This document shows, piece after piece, positions 1 through 5,192 of a stretch of 5,192 nt of DNA. A program made the position numbers and the translations under genes. The stretch comes from Chamaesiphon sp. (GTDB lineage Bacteria; Cyanobacteriota; Cyanobacteriia; Cyanobacteriales; Chamaesiphonaceae): assembly GCA_020059425.1 (NCBI GenBank), contig JAGVCD010000264.1, forward strand, positions 1 through 5,192. The letters are read 5' to 3'. Every line of letters starts with the position of its first letter. Positions within the stretch are counted from its first letter, which is position 1. A model generated the notes under the pieces. That model had not been told where the DNA came from, did no database searches, and saw only the letters and a program-made list of their open reading frames with translations.

Positions 1-1
1 G

Positions 2-574
2 CATCGTCTGGTCAACCAAATTGAAGCCATCTTGTATCTGAAAGGCCAAGCCCTAGATTTAGAGACGATCGCCACCTGTGCCGATTGCGATCGAGATGCC
101 GCTACCGATGCCATTATTGAGCTGATGGGTGACTACGCCCACCGAGATAGCGCCCTCGAAATCATTGAAACAATTGATGGTGGCTATGCTCTCCAACTAA
201 AAGAATCTTTTCAGGCACTGCGAGACAAAATTATCCCTGCCGAAATTGGTACCGGCGCTTTACGGACTCTGGCGGCGATCGCCCTCAAAGGACCTATTCC
301 CCAGTCCGAGTTGGTCGAAATACGCGGTAGTGGCGCTTATCAACATGTGCAAGAGTTAGCTGAGTTAGGTTTAATTCGTAAGCGTCGCCAGGTGGGCAAT
401 CGTTCTTCTCTAATTCAGGTCACCGAGAAATTTCGTCAAACCTATGAATTGAGTGATGACTTGCAGATCTATATTGCTGCAGCTAAGGCCAGGGAAGCGT
501 TATTGCCTCCAGAACCAGACATTGAGATAGACCCAGATCCGGAAGAAATCGCTGTACTACCCAAGGAAGTTTAA
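2..574 (+). CDS. scpB: Segregation and condensation protein B, 5'-partial
   Basis: ScpB binds ScpA and the Smc ATPase in the bacterial condensin complex that compacts and segregates the chromosome. The reading frame is already open at the window edge: the first codons read HRLVNQIEAILYLKGQ, which matches the usual ScpB N-terminal helix (IEAILY), so the true start lies a little to the left and the TTG at 32 is internal. Two winged-helix parts are visible: the first up to about base 215, the second about 257-451, with the family-typical TLAAIALKGPIPQSELVEIRG followed by LAELGLIRKRR and an LIQVTEKF wing. The last 30 or so residues are an acidic, proline-containing tail (PPEPDIEIDPDPEE) beyond the conserved core, probably disordered. 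The frame ends with TAA. The family assignment rests on motif recognition and is fairly secure; ScpA and Smc genes are not in view. Confidence -1.
   Translation, partial: HRLVNQIEAILYLKGQALDLETIATCADCDRDAATDAIIELMGDYAHRDSALEIIETIDGGYALQLKESFQALRDKIIPAEIGTGALRTLAAIALKGPIPQSELVEIRGSGAYQHVQELAELGLIRKRRQVGNRSSLIQVTEKFRQTYELSDDLQIYIAAAKAREALLPPEPDIEIDPDPEEIAVLPKEV
274..283. repeat. HIP1 octamer GCGATCGC in its 10-base form
   Basis: GGCGATCGCC is the highly iterated palindrome of many cyanobacterial genomes, here inside scpB. The core CGATCG recurs at 66, 88, 863, 1363, 1850, 2604, 4754 and 5145, far above the roughly one copy expected by chance in this length. It serves here mainly as a taxonomic signature; no local function is claimed. 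Confidence -1.
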
Positions 575-653
575 GCCCAGAATTGTTAATTGCCATGCTG
601 ATCGACTACAGTATTAAAAGTGATCTTGAACCACAGAACTGAGCGAGGTTTAA

Positions 654-1004
654 ATGGCATTTAATTCAGATTTCCTTGACTCTAAAACTACCGCCGATAT
701 CAACATTAACCAGCTACTAAAATACCTCCAGCATCAACCGCCAGAGGTACTCGCTCAAGTGGCTAAGTCGGCTAGTTCGCAAGTTAAGGACGTAATCTCC
801 CACAATGTGCAAGGATTACTGGGGATGTTACCCACCGATCACTTTAGTGTGCAGGTAACCACCGATCGCGATCACTTGGCTAATTTGTTGGGCTCGGCCA
901 TGATGACCGGTTATTTTCTGCGCCAGATGGAGCAGCGGATGGAACTGGACGAGTCACTAAGTGGGTCTTTTTTTGAAGCTGATCAAAATCAAGGGGCCGA
1001 TTAA
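654..1004 (+). CDS. DUF760 family protein
   Basis: This is a 116-residue soluble protein of unknown function. From about residue 43 to the mid-90s it carries the DUF760 pattern as I know it: VKDVISHNVQGLLGMLP, then HFSVQVTTDRDHLANLLG, then SAMMTGYFLRQMEQRMEL. The family is found in cyanobacteria and, as longer chloroplast proteins, in plants; its biochemical role is not established. No signal peptide or membrane segment is seen. The ATG at 654 follows GAGG (645-648) at a normal spacing of five bases, which supports this start. The gene lies 79 bases after scpB. Cotranscription is possible, but a weak TTGTTA (583) / TACAGT (607) pair with an 18-base spacer could also be a promoter. Its TAA (1002-1004) overlaps the stop codon of a small gene on the other strand. 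The family call is confident; the function is open. Confidence -1.
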   Translation: MAFNSDFLDSKTTADININQLLKYLQHQPPEVLAQVAKSASSQVKDVISHNVQGLLGMLPTDHFSVQVTTDRDHLANLLGSAMMTGYFLRQMEQRMELDESLSGSFFEADQNQGAD

Positions 1005-1096
1005 CCACCAGCGGCAAAAGTTACCATCACGATTACAGATAAGAGCAGTCCCGGTAGGAGCAGAAGTCCTAAGGTAAGTAGATCAGGAAGGTTCAT
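1001..1096 (-). CDS. Probable 31-residue single-span membrane protein
   Basis: Reading the minus strand from ATG at 1096-1094 to TAA at 1003-1001 gives 31 residues that begin MNLPDLLTLGLLLLPG and end VIVMVTFAAGG. Almost the whole chain is Leu, Val, Ile, Met, Gly and Ala, with one acidic residue near the N-terminus and no Lys or Arg, so it would form one membrane helix. An in-frame stop upstream at 1120-1118 fixes ATG as the only plausible start. No clear Shine-Dalgarno sequence is visible; TATGAT (minus strand, 1125-1120) is a possible -10 box but lacks a good -35 partner. Its stop overlaps the DUF760 stop tail to tail at TTAA, a compact convergent arrangement that favours a real gene. Cyanobacteria encode many photosynthetic and NDH-complex subunits of this size, but I do not recognise it as any of PsaM, PsbX, PetN, PetM or Psb30. 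It could still be a chance hydrophobic frame. Confidence -1.
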   Translation of the reverse strand: MNLPDLLTLGLLLLPGLLLSVIVMVTFAAGG

Positions 1097-1482
1097 ATGG
1101 TCTTTAATGTAGGCTCTTCATCATAATGCTTTATCAATGATCGGAGCTGGAGAAATTAAATACTTTCTTCGGATTTTATAAATAGGCAATCTTTTTCATA
1201 TTCCCCCACCCGACAGCAAGAGGGAAACCGTCTGGGCAAGGTATGGATAGCCATAAATATTAACAGGGCTACTACACGACCGATGAGCCGTCATTAATAT
1301 CAATCATCTTATTTCCCAGCCTTAGCCATGAAATTGCTTAGAGTTTTCGATTTTTCAATTGTCGATCGCTATTATCCCACCAGCGAAGTTTGATCTGGTG
1401 ACTGCTCAATAATCAAATTACAACGCTAGTTACCGAACCGCGACAACACTTCATAAACTACCAACTATTCAAAACAAAATCT
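1097..1482. other. Intergenic stretch with one candidate hairpin
   Basis: About 390 AT-rich bases lie between the divergently oriented small membrane-protein gene (minus strand) and the ATPase gene (plus strand), so promoters for both are expected here. I found no convincing -35/-10 pair for either. The one structure worth noting is ATATTAA (1257-1263) paired with TTAATAT (1294-1300), enclosing GGCT (1267-1270) paired with AGCC (1286-1289). It has no T-run after it and is not a terminator on the plus strand. Short frames of 21 codons (1328-1393, plus) and 32 codons (1254-1156, minus) show no family features. No tRNA or known riboswitch pattern was seen. Confidence -1.
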
Positions 1483-2679
1483 ATGGCAGCTGGTGATTAT
1501 AACCGTCCGGGCAAAGATGGTGCCCAAAACAAGGGCTTGCTGGCATCGGGCTGGCGACCTTTGTCTCGTGATTTAGACTTCGGATTTTTGTGGAATGTGG
1601 CTTGGAATGATCCGATTAATTTAGCCAAAAAGGGCTTGGATTTAATGAGTGACGTGGCCGATGCTTCCGGTCGGCGGGAGTATTCGGCGGTAGCCAATTT
1701 CTTTAACTTGTTCTCAGATCATATTCAGTATGAGATCAATGAGTTTTGGAATTTTATTACGCCGGAACCAGCCGCTCCCGATCATCGGCACAAAGAAAGT
1801 CTCTCGGTGCAAACGCCAGTAGTCCAGATGGTAAGCCGAGATAGCATTCCGATCGACTACGTATTAAATCGCCTAGAAGAAACTACGATCATGCGGATCT
1901 TAGAAATTCTGGGCAAGCCCGATCTGATTACTCAATATTATTGGGAGCGGTACTTTTACTACCCCCCAGAGCGGTTTACCACTTGGGAACGGCTAGAAGT
2001 AATGGGACATGTGTCGGCTTACTGGCAAGAGCAAGATGTCTGGCTGCAAATTGAAACCTACGAAAGAGGCAAGCGCCAGTATAGTCTTTATGCTAATGAC
2101 CTCACACCGTTGGTCAATAAGGCCACCTATAATCTGGCCGTGATTCTGAGCGGTTACAAAAGTCGGGTGGGTCAGGTGCATAGCCCGCATCAACTAAAAT
2201 CTTTCCCGGCGGAGATTCAGGCTTTTACGGATACTGTGCAACAGGCGGTCTTTGATAGTCAGCAAATGGCTGTCTTGGTGAATGGTGAACCAGGAACTGG
2301 TAAAACAGTTTGGGCGCAAGCCTTTGCCAAAGAAGTAATGATGCCGTTAGGCTATACCATTTTTATTTTGGATCATGACGCGGTGGAAAATTTTCTACCT
2401 CCCGTCTATCTAGAAAAAATTTGCTTGATCATCAATGAGGCCGATAACTTAGCCAAAAATCGGGCTTTTGAATCAGCTCAAGACAACAATAAGACCGAAC
2501 ATATTCTCAGTTTGCTGGATGGCACACTGTATCAGAGTGTGATTGATGAAAATGGGGTACATATGAAACAAAAATTGGTAGTACTGATGACTTGTAATAC
2601 TACCGATCGGATGGATCCCGCTTTGCTAAGGAAAGGACGAGTGGACTATACCTGTGAATTCACTCACAAATTTGTTTAA
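1483..2679 (+). CDS. AAA-type ATPase (BCS1/FtsH-like core) with unassigned N-terminal half
   Basis: This is a 398-residue soluble protein, probably an ATP-driven remodeller or chaperone; its substrate is unknown. The AAA core is C-terminal: Walker A GEPGTGKT at 268-275, Walker B LIINEAD at 315-321, sensor 1 Asn372 in MTCNTTDRMD, and LLRKGRVD (381-388) with Arg383 and Arg386 where arginine fingers sit. DPALLRKGRVD resembles BCS1 and FtsH. In Walker B the usual Asp is Asn318, while catalytic Glu319 is kept. The chain ends ten residues after LLRKGRVD, so the helical lid with sensor 2 is missing. Residues 1-260 match no domain I can name; they include an aromatic-rich patch at 152-160 (YYWERYFYY). 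There is no signal peptide or clear membrane helix. No Shine-Dalgarno sequence precedes the ATG; this start is chosen as the first ATG of the long frame. A terminator follows 46 bases after the TAA, so the short C-terminus looks native rather than frameshifted. Confidence -1.
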   Translation: MAAGDYNRPGKDGAQNKGLLASGWRPLSRDLDFGFLWNVAWNDPINLAKKGLDLMSDVADASGRREYSAVANFFNLFSDHIQYEINEFWNFITPEPAAPDHRHKESLSVQTPVVQMVSRDSIPIDYVLNRLEETTIMRILEILGKPDLITQYYWERYFYYPPERFTTWERLEVMGHVSAYWQEQDVWLQIETYERGKRQYSLYANDLTPLVNKATYNLAVILSGYKSRVGQVHSPHQLKSFPAEIQAFTDTVQQAVFDSQQMAVLVNGEPGTGKTVWAQAFAKEVMMPLGYTIFILDHDAVENFLPPVYLEKICLIINEADNLAKNRAFESAQDNNKTEHILSLLDGTLYQSVIDENGVHMKQKLVVLMTCNTTDRMDPALLRKGRVDYTCEFTHKFV

Positions 2680-2725
2680 TTAGCTAGGATTATTAGCACT
2701 AAATCGATAATCGAAATATCTGACT

Positions 2726-2758
2726 TGGAGCTGAACTTAAAATTCGGCTCTATTTTTT
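2726..2758 (+). terminator. Intrinsic terminator after the AAA ATPase gene
   Basis: The arms 2726-2735 and 2743-2752 form a ten-pair stem with two G-T wobbles (core GAGCTGAA with TTCGGCTC) around the seven-base loop CTTAAAA. Six consecutive T residues (2753-2758) follow directly. The position, 46 bases after the ATPase stop, fits rho-independent termination of that transcript and separates it from the oxidoreductase gene downstream. Confidence -1.
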
Positions 2759-2799
2759 GTGCTTATGAAGTTGTAGATTACACAACACTTCAACAGCAC
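2759..2799. repeat. Imperfect inverted repeat after the terminator
   Basis: GTGC (2759) pairs with GCAC (2796), TGAA (2766) with TTCA (2789), and GTTGT (2770) with ACAAC (2782), giving about 13 pairs with a three-base internal loop, a two-base bulge and the loop AGATTAC. No T-run follows, so it is unlikely to be a second terminator. It may be a regulatory site or simply chance in an AT-rich gap. Confidence -1.
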
Positions 2800-2894
2800 A
2801 AAGCTCTTCACTCACAGGCTGAGTAAGATATTTCAGCTAAATTATTTATTGTTGAAAGTGATTTAGCCGATTTTTGTAACACAAAGTAAAGTAA

Positions 2895-2924
2895 TTAAAG
2901 ATTTTTGCTTGGGTTAGGTATAAT
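2895..2924 (+). promoter_or_regulatory. Possible promoter of the GMC oxidoreductase gene
   Basis: A perfect TATAAT (2919-2924) lies about 60 bases before the ATG at 2986. The best -35 at a normal distance is the poor TTAAAG (2895-2900), with an 18-base spacer. Transcription would start near 2931 and give a leader of about 55 bases. Cyanobacterial promoters often have a weak -35 and need an activator, but no activator site was identified here. The region is AT-rich, so a chance -10 match is possible. Confidence -1.
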
Positions 2925-2985
2925 AACACAACCAAATATCTTTTATTCCGATTAATTCATCTATAAGCACTTATACATAAACCTC

Positions 2986-4728
2986 ATGTTGATTGATAGT
3001 CGTCAATTGCTCGCTGACACCATTATTAAGTCAGATGTTTGTATTGTTGGTACGGGGCCAGCGGGCATGAGTCTAGCCAGAGAATTAATTGGACAAGATT
3101 TTCGGGTTTGTGTGCTAGAAAGTGGTGATGTGAATTTTCATCAAAAGACCCAGGATCTGTGCATTGGCGAAACAGTGGGAGACGATTTTAAAACGCTTGA
3201 TGAAATGCGCCATCGTCAATTTGGAGGATTGGCCAATAACTGGGGAGTTAAGATCGGTCGCAAACAAACAGGTCTACGGCATGTGCCTCTCGATGCCATA
3301 GATTTTGAACAACGTGCGGGAGTGCCCTATAGTGGTTGGCCTTTCTCGAAGTCTCATCTCGATCCCTTCTATCAAAGAGCGCAAGCGGTTTGCAAACTTA
3401 GTAATTTGATGTACGAGGCCGATGCTTGGGAGGATGCTAATTCACCCCGCTTACCTCTGGATCCGACAGTGGTGACAACTGGGGTGTTTCAGTTTGGTCC
3501 GAAGGCTGCTTTTCTGGATGAATATCGGCAAGAAATTTGTAACTCATCCAACATTACGACTTACCTGAATGCCAATGTAGTAGAAATTGAAACCGACGAA
3601 ACGGCTCAGCAGGTCACGCGAGTCCGAGCGGCCTGTTTGCAAGGAAATCAGTTTTGGGTGACGGCCAAAATATTTATTTTGGCTACGGGGGGCGTTGAAA
3701 ATGCTCGCTTGCTTTTAATGTCTAACAAAGTTCAGAAAAATGGGTTGGGCAATCAAAACGATGTGGTGGGTCGGTTTTTTATGGATCATCCGCAGGTGCG
3801 TTCTGGTTTATTGATTCCGTTCGATCAAAGTACTTTTAACCAGACAGCTTTATACGATTTGCGAATTGTGCACAATGTACCGGTGATGGGCAAATTCACT
3901 GTGGCAGAAGAAACGCTGCGCCGTGAGCAACTGCTAAATATCAGCGTGATGATGTTTCCGCGCATTCCTAACTATCATACCCAACCAGAATTACTTAACG
4001 ATAAAGAATTTAAAACCCCTGGTAAAAATGCCTTAAAAGCCGTAGTGGCAGATCTCCGTCAAAAGAAGTTACCAAAAAATTTATTGATAAATATGGTCAC
4101 TATACTGTCGGACATTAGGGGCTTGCTGGGTTATCGGCAATACCTACTCTAGAGGCCATTGTTTCCTTCGCCTGTACGCGGTGGTTGGTCAAAGCTAGCC
4201 AATAAAGACAAAAAATTCTTTGCTTTTGAGGTGTTTCATCAAACTGAGCAAGCCCCGCATCCCGACAATCGGGTCACCTTGAGCGACAAACTAGATCAAC
4301 TGGGATGTCCGCAAACTCAGTTGCATTGGTATTGGACTGCTACTGATATTGCGAGTATTCGGAAATCACAAGGTATTTTAGCTGCTGAATTTGCCCGAGC
4401 CGGAGTAGGGACTTTGCAAATTGAACTTAATGGAGATTTGCCTCAAATATCTCATTCCAGCTCTCACCACCATATGGGAACTACTAGAATGCATAATGAT
4501 CCTAAACAGGGCGTGGTGGATGCCAACTGTCAGGTACATGGGATTCCTAATTTATTCATTGCCGGTAGCTCGGTATTTCCTACTGGTGGTTATGCTAACC
4601 CTACGCTAACAATTGTTGCTTTGGCGCTGCGGTTGGCCGATCATGTCAAAGAACAAATGGGTAATCAGGTGGAGCCACTTATTGACCAAATGGATCAGTT
4701 AGAAACATCATCTATTAGTACAATTTAA
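2986..4728 (+). pseudogene. GMC-family FAD oxidoreductase interrupted by in-frame TAG at 4150-4152
   Basis: GMC (glucose-methanol-choline) enzymes oxidise alcohol or sugar groups with FAD; the substrate here is unknown. The full frame spans 580 codons, normal for the family. Seen in order: dinucleotide-binding GTGPAG at residues 22-27, Glu45 ending the second strand, the FAD contact GGLANNWG at 80-87, ATGGVENARLLL at 233-244, and the C-terminal domain with HHHMGTTRM (His494-496) and YANPT (Asn538), the expected catalytic His/Asn pair. No signal peptide is seen. Codon 389 is TAG. Both sides are in the same frame with no other stop or shift, so this is one point change, not wide decay. As written, translation would give a 388-residue product lacking the active site; the downstream part (from TTG at 4159) would lack the FAD fold. 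Alternatives are recent inactivation, readthrough, or a sequencing error. No Shine-Dalgarno sequence is clear before the ATG. The family call is strong; functional status is uncertain. Confidence -1.
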
Positions 4729-4793
4729 GAATGTTGGGGATGTTGCTGTGGTTCGATCGATCCCAAGCAGAAAGAAACCTGATTTTTGGTAAG

Positions 4794-4811
4794 ATCGATA
4801 ATATTACCGAT
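4794..4811. promoter_or_regulatory. 18-base near-perfect palindrome, candidate operator
   Basis: ATCGATAATATTACCGAT is self-complementary at eight of nine pairs; only A4798 and C4807 mismatch. It lies in the 153-base gap between the GMC gene and the GAF-domain gene and contains GATAAT (4797-4802), a five-of-six -10 match, although no good -35 stands at the right distance. A dimeric regulator site for the downstream gene is possible. The evidence is symmetry and position only. Confidence -1.
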
Positions 4812-4881
4812 TGTTTACAATTGAAATATTTATTTTAACCGCAGCAGGAATCTCCAGACATCCCAAATATCCCCAATTTTG

Positions 4882-5192
4882 ATGACAGGTAAAAAATCCC
4901 AGCCCGCCAAACGAAAATCAGCTACGCCGCGTCAAAAAAATGTCAAAATTCCGGCAGCGGCTCCGGCAGACCAGCTGCTATCGCAGCAAGTAGAGAGTGA
5001 CTCAGCACAGATCGCCGCCCAGCTCCGGCGTGAGCAGCAACGAGTGGAATTATTTACCGAAGTTACCTTCAAGATTCGGCAATCTTTGCAATTAAAAGAA
5101 ATTCTGCGCACCACTGTTACCGAAGTACAACGAATTTTGCAAGCCGATCGAGTGTTAATTTATCAGGTATTGCCGGATGGCACCGGGAAACC
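4882..5192 (+). CDS. GAF-domain signalling protein, N-terminal part, 3'-partial
   Basis: The frame opens at ATG 4882 and stays open to the window end (103 complete codons). Residues 1-30 are basic and rich in Ala and Pro (MTGKKSQPAKRKSATP), probably disordered. Residues 31-57 look like a Gln/Glu-rich helix, perhaps coiled coil. From about 57 a GAF domain begins with VELFTEVTFKIRQSLQLKEI, then TTVTEVQRILQADRVLIYQV and PDGTGK, the pattern usual in cyanobacterial multi-GAF sensors such as hybrid kinases, chemoreceptor-like PixJ proteins and GGDEF proteins. Whether it binds a bilin cannot be judged, because the chromophore Cys region lies beyond the edge, as does the output domain. No Shine-Dalgarno sequence is close; AGGAA at 4846 is too far. 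TTG at 4879 is an alternative start, and the frame upstream is closed by TGA at 4822. The GAF call is confident; the protein class is open. Confidence -1.
   Translation, partial: MTGKKSQPAKRKSATPRQKNVKIPAAAPADQLLSQQVESDSAQIAAQLRREQQRVELFTEVTFKIRQSLQLKEILRTTVTEVQRILQADRVLIYQVLPDGTGK

Noticed and set aside
1156..1254. 32-codon minus-strand frame in the same gap
   Set aside because: Mixed composition with no hydrophobic span or motif, and no start signal.
1328..1393. 21-codon plus-strand frame beginning MKLLRVFDF before the ATPase gene
   Set aside because: It has no Shine-Dalgarno sequence and no leader-peptide or attenuator structure after it; a frame this short is expected by chance.
1497..1697. 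Minus-strand frame of 66 codons within the ATPase gene
   Set aside because: It lies fully inside a convincing AAA gene, has no recognisable motifs and a composition expected of an antisense shadow.
1993..2193. Second minus-strand frame of 66 codons within the ATPase gene
   Set aside because: Same reason: antisense shadow with no family features.
4421..4609. Plus-strand frame of 62 codons overlapping the GMC C-terminal domain
   Set aside because: It is in another frame over the catalytic HHHMGTTRM region, which is clearly coding in the main frame.
4734..4766. TTGGGG...TCCCAA stem as terminator of the GMC gene
   Set aside because: The loop is large and no T-run follows the right arm.
4734..4767. 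GGTTCGATCGATCCCAAG resembling the 3' end of a tRNA
   Set aside because: The T-arm does not pair, and only about 30 bases separate the would-be acceptor arms, too few for a tRNA.
4734..4866. Distant inverted repeat, TTGGGGATGT against ACATCCCAA
   Set aside because: It needs a one-base indel, and the arms are about 115 bases apart with no duplication or element ends; likely chance.
4932..5114. Minus-strand frame of 60 codons rich in Cys and Ser
   Set aside because: It is antisense to the GAF-domain gene; the Cys/Ser/Arg-rich composition is the complement of the Gln/Ala-rich coding strand.

Overview
The window looks like ordinary chromosome of a cyanobacterium. Three things point there. First, CGATCG, the core of the cyanobacterial HIP1 repeat, occurs at least nine times by eye in 5.2 kb, where roughly one is expected by chance; one copy is a complete GGCGATCGCC. 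Second, a DUF760 gene is present, a family of cyanobacteria and plastid-bearing plants. Third, the GAF-domain start at the right edge is of the type common in cyanobacterial sensor proteins. The genus cannot be fixed from the sequence alone. No RNA gene, insertion sequence, CRISPR array or phage-like gene was seen.

Layout from left to right: the 3' part of scpB (chromosome segregation, runs in from the left); a small DUF760 gene; on the opposite strand a probable 31-residue single-span membrane protein whose stop codon overlaps that of the DUF760 gene; an intergenic stretch of about 390 bases with one candidate hairpin; an AAA-type ATPase with a long unassigned N-terminal part and no C-terminal lid; a good intrinsic terminator; a second imperfect hairpin and a perfect TATAAT box; a GMC-family flavin oxidoreductase interrupted by one in-frame TAG; and, after a short gap with an 18-base near-palindrome, the start of a GAF-domain signalling protein that runs out of the window.

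The genes do not form one obvious pathway. scpB and the DUF760 gene lie 79 bases apart and could share a transcript. The ATPase is closed off by its own terminator, the GMC gene has its own possible promoter, and the GAF gene appears to start a new unit. The most notable points are the GMC gene, complete apart from a single amber codon; the tiny convergent membrane-protein gene; and the lid-less ATPase with Asn in place of the usual Walker B Asp. I found no convincing sign of a wholly new multi-gene system.
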